Of a stretch of 64,000 bases of DNA, positions 42,542 through 51,308 are shown piece after piece. The stretch covers positions 56,487 to 120,486 of the forward strand of contig NZ_BPQO01000022.1 in NCBI RefSeq assembly GCF_022179285.1, given 5' to 3'. Source of the stretch: Methylobacterium hispanicum (lineage in GTDB: Bacteria > Pseudomonadota > Alphaproteobacteria > Rhizobiales > Beijerinckiaceae). The translations under genes were made by a program, and so were the position numbers. The notes under the pieces were generated by a model. It was given only the letters and a program-made list of their open reading frames with translations, had not been told where the DNA came from and did no database searches. Numbering within the stretch: position 1 is the stretch's first letter; every line of letters starts with the position of its first letter.

Positions 42542-44683
42542 CTATCGGTCGCCCCCGACCAGGTCGAACCAGCCGTCCTCGTCGATCACTTGAACGCCGA
42601 GTTGAGCCGCCTTCGCGAGCTTGCTCCCAGCCCCGGGGCCGGCCACGACGAGGTCGGTCTTCTTCGACACCGTGCCTGCGGTCCTTGCGCCCAGCCCTTC
42701 CGCCATGGCTTCGGCCTCCTCGCGGGACATGCGCACCAGGGAGCCCGTGAACACGATCGTCTTGCCGGTCACCGGACTCTCCTTCGCCGCCGCGGGAGCC
42801 GTCGTCTCGACCTCGGTCAGGAGCCGATCGACCTCCTCCGAATTGTGGGGCTCCCGGAAGAACTCGACGACGGCCGCGGCTACGACGGGACCGATGCCGT
42901 TGATCAGGTCGACCATCCGCTGGACGGCGTCGGAGCCCTGCGCGGCCTCCCGGACGGCTGGAAGGCTCCGGTAGGCCTTGGCGAGGAGCTTCGCGTTCGT
43001 CTCGCCCACGTGCCGGATGCCGAGGCCGTGGATCAGCTTCTCGAGCGGGATCGTGCGTCGGGCGTCGATGGCGGCGAACAGATTGGAGACGCTCGTCCTG
43101 CCCATGCCCTCGCGGGCCGTCAGGTCGATCTCGCCAGCCTCCTGGCGTCGGCGAAGGGAGAAGACGTCCGAGGGCGTGCGCAGCAGGCCGTCGCGATGGA
43201 AGTCCTCGATACGCTCGTCGCCCAGCCCCTCGATGTCCATCGAGCCGCGGGAGGCGAAGTGCTTGATCCGTTCGACGGCCTGGGCTTGGCAGATCAGACC
43301 GCCGGTGCAGCGGCGGACGGAATCCTCGCGGCCCGTCTTCGGGTTCGCCTCGCGGACGGCGTGGCTTCCGCAGACGGGGCACAGCTTCGGAAACTCGTAG
43401 GGTACCGAGCCCGCCGGCCGCCTCGAAGGGTCGAGGTCGACGATCTGGGGGATGACGTCGCCCGCCCGCTGTACGACCACGTGGTCTCCGACGCGCAGAT
43501 CACGACCCTCCCGGATCGGCCGCCCCTCGCTGTCGAGGCCGCGGATGTAGTCCTCGTTGTGGAGCGTCGCGTTCGACACGACGACGCCCCCGACCGTGAG
43601 GGGGCGCAGCTTCGCCACCGGCGTCAGCGAGCCTGTACGGCCGACCTGGATCTCGATGGCCTCGAGGACCGTCTCGGCCTGCTGAGCCGGGAACTTGTGC
43701 GCCACGGCCCAGCGCGGCGCGCGCGAGACGAAGCCGAGCCTACGCTGGAGCGCGAGCTCGTCCACCTTGTAGACGACGCCGTCGATGTCGTAGGCGAGAT
43801 CGGCCCGCATGGCGCCGATCGCCCGGTAGACCTCCAGCATCTCCTCGACCGTGGAGCAGAGCTTGGTCAACGGGTTCACGTGGAAGCCCCAATCGTCGAA
43901 GCGGGCCAGGGCGCCGTGCTGGGTCTCCGCGATCGGACCGCTGGTCTGGCCCCACGAGTAGGCGAAGAACTTCAGCGGCCGCGCCGCGGTGATCTTCGGG
44001 TCGAGCTGCCGCAGGCTTCCGGCCGCGGCGTTGCGGGGGTTCGCGAAGAGCGGCTTGCCCGCCGCCTCCTGACGGGCGTTGATCTCGGCGAAGTCCTGCT
44101 TGCTCAGATACACCTCGCCCCGGATCTCCACGACGTCGGGGGCGTCCTTCGGCAGATCGTCGGGGATGTCCTGGATCGTCAGCGCGTTGGCCGTCACGTT
44201 CTCGCCCGTCGCCCCGTCGCCGCGGGTGGCCGCATGGGTGAGCCTGCGGTTCTCGTACCGGATCGAGAGGGAGAGGCCGTCGATCTTGGGCTCCGCGGCG
44301 AAGGGAAGCGGGGCATCGCCGGGCAGCTCGAGGAAACGTCGGATGCGGATGGCGAACTCGGCCACGTCCTCGTCGGCGAAGGCGTTGTCGAGCGAGAGCA
44401 TCGGTACGGCGTGGACGATCTTCCCGAACTTCGAGGACGGCTTGGCGCCGACCTTGCCGGCGACCGTGCTCTCGGCCGCGAAGCCGGGATGAGCGGCCTC
44501 GATCTCGGATGCGCGACGGCGCAGCGCGTCGTACTCGGCGTCGCAGATGATGGGCGCGTCCTGGCCGTGGTAGCGCTCGTCGTGCTCCGCGATCTCGGAC
44601 GCCAGGGCGGCGTGCTCGATGCACGCGTCCTCGTTCGACAGCTCGGCGACCGAAACGGCACGCAGGACGACGGCGTCGGACAT
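42542..44683 (-). CDS. ligA: NAD-dependent DNA ligase
   Basis: Seals nicks in duplex DNA with NAD. 713 residues with the full LigA order: Ia helix (ERYHGQDAPIICDAEYDALR), adenylation domain with K133 in EPKIDGLSLS, GEVYL and NPRNAAAGSLRQLD, OB fold, four-cysteine zinc finger (CPVC ... C ... C), helix-hairpin-helix region (LGIRHVGETNAKLLA, INGIGPVVAAAVVEFF) and a BRCT domain (KTIVFTGSLVRMSREEAEAM). Nothing catalytic is missing. It is probably a second ligase besides the chromosomal one. Upstream lies an unusually strong hairpin (44709-44733). Confidence 0.95.
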   Translation of the reverse strand: MSDAVVLRAVSVAELSNEDACIEHAALASEIAEHDERYHGQDAPIICDAEYDALRRRASEIEAAHPGFAAESTVAGKVGAKPSSKFGKIVHAVPMLSLDNAFADEDVAEFAIRIRRFLELPGDAPLPFAAEPKIDGLSLSIRYENRRLTHAATRGDGATGENVTANALTIQDIPDDLPKDAPDVVEIRGEVYLSKQDFAEINARQEAAGKPLFANPRNAAAGSLRQLDPKITAARPLKFFAYSWGQTSGPIAETQHGALARFDDWGFHVNPLTKLCSTVEEMLEVYRAIGAMRADLAYDIDGVVYKVDELALQRRLGFVSRAPRWAVAHKFPAQQAETVLEAIEIQVGRTGSLTPVAKLRPLTVGGVVVSNATLHNEDYIRGLDSEGRPIREGRDLRVGDHVVVQRAGDVIPQIVDLDPSRRPAGSVPYEFPKLCPVCGSHAVREANPKTGREDSVRRCTGGLICQAQAVERIKHFASRGSMDIEGLGDERIEDFHRDGLLRTPSDVFSLRRRQEAGEIDLTAREGMGRTSVSNLFAAIDARRTIPLEKLIHGLGIRHVGETNAKLLAKAYRSLPAVREAAQGSDAVQRMVDLINGIGPVVAAAVVEFFREPHNSEEVDRLLTEVETTAPAAAKESPVTGKTIVFTGSLVRMSREEAEAMAEGLGARTAGTVSKKTDLVVAGPGAGSKLAKAAQLGVQVIDEDGWFDLVGGDR

Positions 44684-44708
44684 GTCTCGTGCTCTCCCCG
44701 GAATCGAG

Positions 44709-44733
44709 AGGGCCGGGAGCGGGTCCCGGCCCT
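44709..44733 (-). terminator. Perfect 10-bp hairpin before ligA
   Basis: AGGGCCGGGA (44709-44718) and TCCCGGCCCT (44724-44733) form a perfect stem with a 5-base loop, in the 119-base gap between the stop of the upstream gene and the ligA start on the minus strand. It can terminate the upstream unit or affect ligA expression. Confidence 0.55.
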
Positions 44734-44802
44734 GGAACGTGCCCCGCCTCCGTCCGCGCCGAGCGCGGCCGCCTTCGGCGACGGGCTCTTCGGCGTCGGA
44801 TC

Positions 44803-45285
44803 CTAGTGGTTGGGGCCGGGCTTCCGTCCCATGGCCTCCATGAAGGTCGAAACCTTGATGGCCTGGACGTCCGGCTGGCTCTCGAACACGGAACGGGCCG
44901 CCCGCGGGGACGCCGCCAGAAGCGGCGTCACGGTCGTGATCAGCCCCTCGCCGCCCTCGGCGTCCCGTGCGCGGATCAGAAGGTAGCGGGCGCCCTTGAT
45001 CTTCGAGATCGCGGCCAGGAACGCGCCGGAGTCGCTGCCCCGGCCGAACTGGAGGGCGTCGGCCACGCCTGCGGCCAGGGCGTTCACCAACACGTTCGGA
45101 TCTTCGGGATCGAGCCCGTTGGCCCGCATGCCCGGCTTCAGCCGCTCCAGGATGCCGTCGACCCGGTCGAACGCGTCGCGCCGGATGAACATGCCCTGCC
45201 ACACGCGTGCGGACGTGAGGACGACGCCGGCGTAGCCGACCACTTCGGGATCGTCGATCAGCGTGTCGGGGTCGGGCTTGCTCAT
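44803..45285 (-). CDS. Hypothetical protein upstream of ligA
   Basis: 160-residue soluble protein starting MSKPDPDTLIDDPEVVGYAG. It contains GMFIRRDAFDRVDGILERLK and a C-terminal VQAIKVSTFMEAMGRKPGPN. ATG 45285 used; an in-frame GTG at 45315 lacks a ribosome site. Same direction as ligA, separated by a hairpin. Family not recognised. Confidence 0.6.
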   Translation of the reverse strand: MSKPDPDTLIDDPEVVGYAGVVLTSARVWQGMFIRRDAFDRVDGILERLKPGMRANGLDPEDPNVLVNALAAGVADALQFGRGSDSGAFLAAISKIKGARYLLIRARDAEGGEGLITTVTPLLAASPRAARSVFESQPDVQAIKVSTFMEAMGRKPGPNH

Positions 45286-45487
45286 TCTGCTCGTCGTCGG
45301 GCGGTCTTCGTTCACGTACCAGTAGAACCGCCCAGGGCCGGTGTCACGGCTGGACGCGGCACCGTCCCACGGCTCCTTCCGCGACGCTTAACTCCAGCTT
45401 GCCGGAACGCCGCGGTTTGAGACTTGCGGAGCTCGTCCATAGCCTCGGGTGAGCATCCCGGGGGGACGGGACAGGCAGGAGCCCGAC

Positions 45488-46432
45488 ATGTCAGGCCAGA
45501 CGAAGCCCGCGGCCCAAGGACGCCCGAAGCGCTCCTCCGTCGAGCGCTTGGCCACCCGGTGGCTGGCGCAACGGCTCGTCGAGCGCATTCCCGAATATGC
45601 GGCCTACGTCGGCCACGAGGGCATGGCGGTGTTGACGGACCACGTCCACACGGTGGCGGAAGGCTTTCGCGCAGGCATGAGCGCCGCCTCGGTCGGGGAG
45701 AATCTCGAGGAGCTGACCATGGTCGGCGCCCCCGCCCGGGTGGCGGCGCTGGTGGCGGAGTTCCCCAGGCTTCGAGACGACGCGGCGGTGCTGCTGTACG
45801 GCGGGTGGATCCGCGATACCGGTCTTCCGCCTCCCTTCGAGGGCGACTTCGCCCGGGTCGGGATCTACCAGGGTCGCCTGGACGGTTCCCAGGACGATGC
45901 CCTGCCGAGGGTCGGGCACGCCTACCGGCATCCTTCGCTCGACGCGCGCGGCGTGGTGATGTTCGTCGCCACCCGTCCCCACCCGAGATCCGCCCTGGAC
46001 GCAGGGCAACTCGTGCCCTGGGAGAGGATCGAGGGCGTCGAGCGGGTTCAAAGCGCCGATCTTCCGCAGGTCGAGTTGCGGCACCGCATGATGCTCACCG
46101 CGATGGAACGCAGACAGGTCGGCGCGGCGGCGCTGCCCGGAACGATCGAACGGCTCTTCGCTGAGGCGCATTCCAAGGAGGTCGTGCCCGTCGACCGCAA
46201 GGCCTGCGGAACACCGGAACGTCGGAGATCACGGTCGGCGAGTTCGCCATCGATGCCGTGGCACGGGGGAACGCCCCCTCGACGACCGCGACGTTGCTGT
46301 CGGACGCCTACGACGGTTCGGCGTACTCGGCCCAGCTCCCCGCCTCGGCCAACGATCCCTACCACCCGACTCTGGCCTACTCGGAATCGTCGCTGCCGGC
46401 AGGCTACGGCCTCGACGCGTCGGGCAGGCTGA
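45488..46432 (+). CDS. Hypothetical protein with a chimeric 3' end
   Basis: AGGAG precedes ATG 45488. Residues 1-237 look native (RLATRWLAQRLVERIPEYAA; an ordered middle with GGWIRDTGLPPPFEGD). From about 46200 the frame turns into Arg/Pro/Ser-rich noise up to the stop at 46432, while a different frame becomes protein-like. The simplest reading is a deletion or recombination that joined the 5' part of this gene to the 3' part of another, out of frame. Function unknown. Confidence 0.55.
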   Translation: MSGQTKPAAQGRPKRSSVERLATRWLAQRLVERIPEYAAYVGHEGMAVLTDHVHTVAEGFRAGMSAASVGENLEELTMVGAPARVAALVAEFPRLRDDAAVLLYGGWIRDTGLPPPFEGDFARVGIYQGRLDGSQDDALPRVGHAYRHPSLDARGVVMFVATRPHPRSALDAGQLVPWERIEGVERVQSADLPQVELRHRMMLTAMERRQVGAAALPGTIERLFAEAHSKEVVPVDRKACGTPERRRSRSASSPSMPWHGGTPPRRPRRCCRTPTTVRRTRPSSPPRPTIPTTRLWPTRNRRCRQATASTRRAG

Positions 46433-47106
46433 CGGTCGAGGCCGGGATCACCCTGCCGGTCGAAGGTCAGGAGATCGTCGTGACGGCCACGAACGGCCTG
46501 CGGCGGTCCGCCTCTCTGACCTACCTGCTGACCACGCCGAACGCGCCGCTGGCCATCGTCAAACGAGGTGAGACGCGCCACTACGCCGACGGTACCTATG
46601 CGCAGTCGTGCGCGGCCTACACCAAGCCGGCAGGCCGCTACGCCTACGTCGGAAGTACCGGCGACGGCACGTACCGGATCGATCCGGACGGCCCCGCCGG
46701 GACGGTCGCGCCGACCGACGTCACCTGCACGGGCATGGACACGTCCACGCCGGCCACCGTCGTCGCGGCCCTCGTGACCGGGTCGAACGAGTATTCGTAC
46801 GGATTCCACGTCAAGAACTGGGTGCTTGAGGACAAGCAGGACCTCTACCTAGCTCTGGCCGACATCCACTCGTCGATGAGGTTCTCCGGCAGACTTCAGA
46901 TCACGAACAAGCAGTGGGGTTCGCTGAACGCCCTCGATGGGACGGGCCTTGTAACGATGCAGCAGTACGAGCAGAGGGGGTTCACCTTCGGGCTGTCGAA
47001 AGGTCGGCCCAGCGCCTTCTGGACCACCACGATCTACTTGGACTGCTTCCCGTGTTCCGCGGGGCCTAGCCTGACGATCGACTCGCCGAACGTGACGTTC
47101 CAGTAA
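46201..47106 (+). pseudogene. 3' fragment of an exported surface-type protein gene
   Basis: The frame reads as protein from about 46201 (GLRNTGTSEITVGEFAIDAV) with no start codon or signal peptide at its head. An Ig-like putative domain (AYSESSLPAGYGLDASGRLT) is followed by a fibrinogen-like block (SCAAYTKPAGRYAYVGSTGD, TYRIDPDGPAG) and a C-terminal beta-rich part with CFPC. This is the tail of a secreted or adhesin-like protein whose 5' end is lost. A strong hairpin lies 45 bases after its stop. An internal GTG at 46258 could still allow expression. Confidence 0.55.
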
Positions 47107-47150
47107 GAGGCCCCGTCATCTGCACGATCCAGGCATCGAACTGACCGGAA

Positions 47151-47182
47151 CGGAGGGGCTGGACCCATGTCCAGCCCCTCCG
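47151..47182 (+). terminator. Perfect 14-bp hairpin after the surface-protein fragment
   Basis: CGGAGGGGCTGGAC (47151-47164) and GTCCAGCCCCTCCG (47169-47182) pair perfectly around a CCAT loop, 45 bases after the stop. No T-run follows, but the stem is strong. Confidence 0.6.
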
Positions 47183-47494
47183 CACATCCGGGAACGCACT
47201 CGAAGGAGCCGCGTCCGCGTAGCCGCGGCGAGCGTCCGCCGTGCTGCGACTGCACTGCCTCCGCAGCAGTCGCGCTCTGGAGGAGGCCACCCTGCCAGCG
47301 GCTCTGGGAACAAGTCGCACCTGCTCGGACCTTGGCACGCCAAACCCGCCGGCCACGCTTTCGCAGCAATGGCGGATACGGCGGCCTAAGCCACCAACAG
47401 ACTGCTTAACAATTTTTTGCCGGGCGCCCGATAGGGTCTCCGGACCTCGGCCCGCTGCTGCGCGTTGTGGAGCAGTCGAGGTCGAGGAAATCCC
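47183..47494. other. Intergenic region without a supported gene
   Basis: 312 bases after the hairpin. No frame has convincing codon use. An AT-rich core (TTAACAATTTTTTG, about 47406-47419) 75 bases before the next gene may be its promoter. Confidence 0.4.
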
Positions 47495-47890
47495 ATGCTG
47501 TTCAAGGCGATGCGGGCCGCGGCCGTGATCGGGGCCATCTACTGGGCATCGCCCGAGAGGATTTCGCTTCCCGATCTCCCGCCCGCATCCCTGGGCATGC
47601 CGGTGCGACTGGGCCTGCCCGTCGCGACGCAGAGTTCCCTTCCGGACCTGACCAACCTCTCGCCGACGCTTCTCCCGGCGCTTATCGCCCGCGTGCAGGG
47701 GGCCGCGGCGGGTTCGGCGGTTCCGGACCTCGGCCCGTTCTCGCCGGGTGGCGGCGGCTTCGACACACCCGCCTTCGCCGCCAAGCCTGCGCCTTCGACG
47801 TGGGCCCAGGCTCCCGAGGAAGTCAGGCGCCGCATCGCGAGCGCTGTCGCACACCGCGGCGCGCGCATGCTCGCGTCCCGGCAGGACTGA
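47495..47890 (+). CDS. Small exported or membrane-anchored protein
   Basis: 131 residues starting MLFKAMRAAAVIGAIYWASP, an N-terminal hydrophobic segment that may be an anchor. The rest is proline- and serine-rich and ends with a helical VRRRIASAVAHRGARMLAS. Layout resembles short alphaproteobacterial envelope proteins of the DUF5330 type, but that is a weak impression. Confidence 0.6.
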   Translation: MLFKAMRAAAVIGAIYWASPERISLPDLPPASLGMPVRLGLPVATQSSLPDLTNLSPTLLPALIARVQGAAAGSAVPDLGPFSPGGGGFDTPAFAAKPAPSTWAQAPEEVRRRIASAVAHRGARMLASRQD

Positions 47891-47972
47891 TCCCGGAAGC
47901 AGCCTGGAACCCCCTTCGCTCTCGACAAGCCTCCCGATCCGATGGATCGTTTCTTCACACGAAGGAGCGGAC

Positions 47973-49127
47973 ATGGAAGCGCCGGACGACGCCCCGGCCG
48001 CCCGCAGCCCGGTACCGAGCCGGGAAAGGCGTCGGGGCGAGGAGCATTACCGCCTGCTGGAGGCGCCGGAGATCGTCTCAGGTCCGGTCGTGGCGCGTTC
48101 CGTCGCCAAGGCCTTCGGCGACGGCGGCGTGTTCCTGCTCGTCCTCGATCCGCTTGAGGCGGCGGGGGTGGCCTTCCGCGACGCCTCGGCGCTCCTGGCG
48201 TCCGGCCGGTTCGAGACGCGGCATCCCTTCCTCCTGTTCAGGCACGTCGATGCCGGCGCCGGTCTCCTCTTCCTGTGGAACACGGTGGGTGGCCTCGTCG
48301 CGGAAACCCATGAGGAGGGATCCGAAGGGGCTGCGGCGCTGCTCCACGTCATGGCGGGCGCGCTCGTGCGCCACGGCTCGCCGCTCGCGGCGCCGCCGAG
48401 CCGCACCGCCGTGAGGACGGACCGGCTGCACCCCCGCTCGCAGGCCGCAGCCGACGCGGTTTCCCAGGTCCTGGTGGGCATCCATCTGGCGGTGCTGGAG
48501 GCCGATCGGGTGGTGCCGGGACCGGAACCCGACGGCGGTTGCTACCTTCCCGAGGTCGACGACGGTCTGCACGCCCTGTGCATCGCGGCTTGGCGGCGCC
48601 TCGGCGGACGTGCCGCGCGCGACGTCCACGTCGTCCCGGTCGTCGTCGGCCCGGCGGTCCTGTCGGCCCCGGAGGAGGACCTGCTGCGCATGGCGATGGA
48701 CGCGGCGGCCTTCGGGGCGGCCACGGCCGTCGGCGATCCGGCGGCCAGGGCCATCGATTTCGCACCTGGGCCCGCGAGCGGCCGGGGGCCCTCCTACGCG
48801 GTGGTCTGCGGGCTCCTGCGGAACATCCGCGGCAGCGGCGTCTGCGACGGGCTCCAGCGGCTCTACGACCTGCCCTGGGACGCGCCGGAGCGGGTCTGGT
48901 GGGAGGCTGCCTTTCCGGGCGTCCACCTGTCGGCACTGCAGGAGGAGATCGACGCAGCCTGCGAGGAGGAGGCCGATTGCCTGCCCTGCCCCGTCGACCT
49001 CGCCACGCTGTCCCGTGCAGTCGGACGCGCTTCGGCTCGGGTGCTGGATGAGGTGCTGCGCCCGCGCGCGGAGAGATGTCGCCTGCGCGAAGGCGCGACC
49101 GCCGGCGGATCCGGCGGCGTGCACTGA
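47973..49127 (+). CDS. Hypothetical protein
   Basis: 384-residue soluble protein with a GAAGGAG site before ATG 47973. Segments VFLLVLDPLEAAGVAFRDAS and HPFLLFRHVDAGAGLLFLWN suggest an alpha/beta fold; the middle repeats alpha/beta patterns, and LYDLPWDAPERVWWEAAFPG is distinctive. No known active site. It converges on the PurA-like gene 20 bases away. Confidence 0.65.
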   Translation: MEAPDDAPAARSPVPSRERRRGEEHYRLLEAPEIVSGPVVARSVAKAFGDGGVFLLVLDPLEAAGVAFRDASALLASGRFETRHPFLLFRHVDAGAGLLFLWNTVGGLVAETHEEGSEGAAALLHVMAGALVRHGSPLAAPPSRTAVRTDRLHPRSQAAADAVSQVLVGIHLAVLEADRVVPGPEPDGGCYLPEVDDGLHALCIAAWRRLGGRAARDVHVVPVVVGPAVLSAPEEDLLRMAMDAAAFGAATAVGDPAARAIDFAPGPASGRGPSYAVVCGLLRNIRGSGVCDGLQRLYDLPWDAPERVWWEAAFPGVHLSALQEEIDAACEEEADCLPCPVDLATLSRAVGRASARVLDEVLRPRAERCRLREGATAGGSGGVH

Positions 49128-49147
49128 GCGCCGGCCTGCGTGGCTTG

Positions 49148-50365
49148 TCAGAGGGCGAAGGCCGCCGAGCTCGTGCGGGTCCTGTCCGCTCCGCGGGAAA
49201 GCTGCAGTTCCGCGATGCCGGTCCGGCGGCTGCAGGCCGCCAGCAGCGTCTCCTCGCCTCCGGACCTTTCCTCCGCTCCCTCGACCCAGCGTGCGGCTGC
49301 CTCGATCTGATCGAGGCAGCCGACCGCCAGACGCGGCCGGACGTTCACGTCGGCGGCATCGCCGAGATCGGCGCGGATCGCGCCCGCCAGGACGTCGAGG
49401 TCGAGCAGGCCGAAGCGGATCGTGCCCTGCCAGGGATTGGGCACGTTGGTCCGGTCGACGATGCCGCGCCAGGGCTGCTCCGCCTCCTCCCAGGCCAGCG
49501 GCCCGGCGCCGTGGCGCGTGACGTAGGCGCGTGTGGCGTAGACGACGTCGACCTCGCCTGCGCCGATCTCACGCATGGTCTCGAGGATGTTGCGCAGGCC
49601 CGTATTGGAGCGGGTGACGAAGGGAAAGGCGCCCCGGTCCTGGTCCAGAAGCAGGCCCTGGGCGTTCTCGAAGATCAGGGGTGCGTCCGGCAGGGCCGTG
49701 GCGTCGCCGACCAGATCGACGGAGGCCAGGAAGCCCTGGGCGTCGGCGACGTACCGCTCGAGGATCTCGTCCGAATGGACGAGGCTCTCGCGCTCGGCAT
49801 CGAGCGCGATGCCGAGCCGGGCTGCACGCTCGGGCAGCCAGAGGCGCCGGATGCGGTCCAGGCCGGCGCGCAGCGCGGCCGGATCCCGCAGCCCGTCGAG
49901 AGCGAGGGCGAACTCGGGGCGGAGATTCCGCTCGATCGTCTCACCGAAGCCGATGCCGCAGCTTCCGTGCCGCCCGCCAGCGCGGTCGGTCTCGACGAAC
50001 TGGTTGAGCATCACGTCGTAAGGGGTCGAGGCGAGGCCCCGCGCGTCCGCCTGGATGCGCGGGCGGACGTCTTTCAGGGCGAGGTCCTCGAGTTCCCGGC
50101 CGAGCAGCATCGGGTTCGAGACGAAGCGGCGCCCGAGGAAGGTGGCGGCGCCGGCGAAGCTGCCGGAGCCGACGTGGTGGAAGACGTGGCGGCGGCCGTC
50201 GGGCGTCGTCACGGTATGGCCGGCCTGGGCGCCGCTGTTGGCGCGGACGACGACCGCGTCCGAGCCGTAGCGGGCGGCCAAGACGTCGGTCGCGACACCC
50301 TTGCCCTCGTCCCCGTAGCCGGCCCCGATCACCGCGTGTACCGGGGCCTCTCTCGATGCGGGCAT
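49148..50365 (-). CDS. Adenylosuccinate-synthetase-like protein
   Basis: Related to PurA, which joins IMP and aspartate using GTP. 405 residues (PurA about 430). The phosphate loop GYGDEGKG (16-23) keeps the catalytic Asp (D19), NSGAQAGHTV keeps the catalytic His (H50), and FENAQGLLLDQDRGAFPFVT (232-251) and TRHGAGPL (283-290) match the IMP-site blocks. The aspartate-binding loop (TTGRxRR) reads PWQGTIRFG (311-319), so the substrate may differ. Third gene of the operon with the J-domain and VWA proteins, 11 bases behind the latter. A purine-biosynthesis role is unlikely in this setting; ligase action on a nucleotide or protein-linked target is a guess. Confidence 0.75.
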   Translation of the reverse strand: MPASREAPVHAVIGAGYGDEGKGVATDVLAARYGSDAVVVRANSGAQAGHTVTTPDGRRHVFHHVGSGSFAGAATFLGRRFVSNPMLLGRELEDLALKDVRPRIQADARGLASTPYDVMLNQFVETDRAGGRHGSCGIGFGETIERNLRPEFALALDGLRDPAALRAGLDRIRRLWLPERAARLGIALDAERESLVHSDEILERYVADAQGFLASVDLVGDATALPDAPLIFENAQGLLLDQDRGAFPFVTRSNTGLRNILETMREIGAGEVDVVYATRAYVTRHGAGPLAWEEAEQPWRGIVDRTNVPNPWQGTIRFGLLDLDVLAGAIRADLGDAADVNVRPRLAVGCLDQIEAAARWVEGAEERSGGEETLLAACSRRTGIAELQLSRGADRTRTSSAAFAL

Positions 50366-50376
50366 CGTCGTGCTCC

Positions 50377-51306
50377 TCAGTAGCGGGCGAGGCCGCCGGC
50401 GGACGGACGGCCCCGGACGGCCGGGAGGTTCTTGATCGCGGCGCCGATGGTCTTCGTCGCGCTGCCGCCCCAGCTCGCCGCGACCGCGGTCTTGTCGGCT
50501 CCGCCGATGACCTGCAGGGTCGACACCACGACCTCCGGCATGAGCCGGTAGTCGTCGAGCTCGATGACCCGCTCCGGCAACACCTGACTGAAGGAATCGA
50601 GCACCCTTCGCAGGCCTCCCTGGCTGCGGACGTAGCTGCCTTCCTTGATCACGACGTGGAAGATGTCCCAGTTCCTTGCGGCGAGAGCGTAGATCTCCGC
50701 CGCGGTCATCTCCGGACGCTCGATCCGCAGCCCGAGCACGCGTTCGATCTCGGCTTTCGTGTACGAAGAATGGACGGGCTCGTCCCCGAACGTGAAAGCG
50801 ATACCCCGGCGCCCCTGTTTCTCGATCGCGTCGCACGACGTCTTCAGCGCCAGGGCCAGGGGCAGAAGCCCGTAGGACTCCCCGTCGTTCCCCTGCCCGT
50901 TTCCTTCCAGCCAGAGCGACTTGACGCCGTCGGCGAGGCGGATGTCGGCCTCGAACTGCGTCATCTGCAAGGGCGCGCGATCACCCTTGCTGTCGCCGAT
51001 GGCCGCGACCATGACGTGCGGGTCGGTCACCGGCTGGCGGGCGTAGATCTCCCGCATGGCCCGGTCCATGCCTCCCTCCATGAGGGACTCCGCGAGTATC
51101 CCCATGGAGCCCGTGATGTCGCAGCCCAGAGCGATGGGCGTGGGCCGGGGGTTCGCGGCGCTGATCCGGCTCTCGCGGACCCGGAACTTCGCCGGGTCGT
51201 TCGCCGGATCGGCACCCGCGGAGAAGCGCTGCGCCCTCGGGACGGGGTCGACGTGGACGCTCCGGTATTGGGCCCAGGAGCCGCTGTCCCAACGTCCGTT
51301 GCCCAT
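50377..51306 (-). CDS. VWA-domain protein
   Basis: 309-residue soluble protein with a von Willebrand A fold. PIALGCDITGSMG (57-69) gives the metal-site DxTGSM (D63), GDSKGD and FTFGDEPVH likely supply the other metal ligands. Such proteins hold partners in an ion-dependent way. Start 51306 lies 2 bases after the stop of the J-domain gene, so the two are tightly coupled; the PurA-like gene follows by 11 bases. Probably the adaptor of this three-protein system. Confidence 0.8.
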   Translation of the reverse strand: MGNGRWDSGSWAQYRSVHVDPVPRAQRFSAGADPANDPAKFRVRESRISAANPRPTPIALGCDITGSMGILAESLMEGGMDRAMREIYARQPVTDPHVMVAAIGDSKGDRAPLQMTQFEADIRLADGVKSLWLEGNGQGNDGESYGLLPLALALKTSCDAIEKQGRRGIAFTFGDEPVHSSYTKAEIERVLGLRIERPEMTAAEIYALAARNWDIFHVVIKEGSYVRSQGGLRRVLDSFSQVLPERVIELDDYRLMPEVVVSTLQVIGGADKTAVAASWGGSATKTIGAAIKNLPAVRGRPSAGGLARY

Positions 51307-51308
51307 GA

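Noticed and set aside
47167..47409. Possible 80-residue gene after the surface-protein fragment
   Set aside because: Its ATG lies within the strong hairpin, it has no ribosome site, and the product is low-complexity Arg/Pro sequence.
49148..50365. PurZ, pointing to 2-aminoadenine (Z) DNA together with the family A polymerase
   Set aside because: PurZ proteins replace the Asp of the phosphate loop; here GYGDEGKG keeps it. No dATP-removing HD enzyme or MazG-type partner was seen, and the polymerase gene is 23 kb away.
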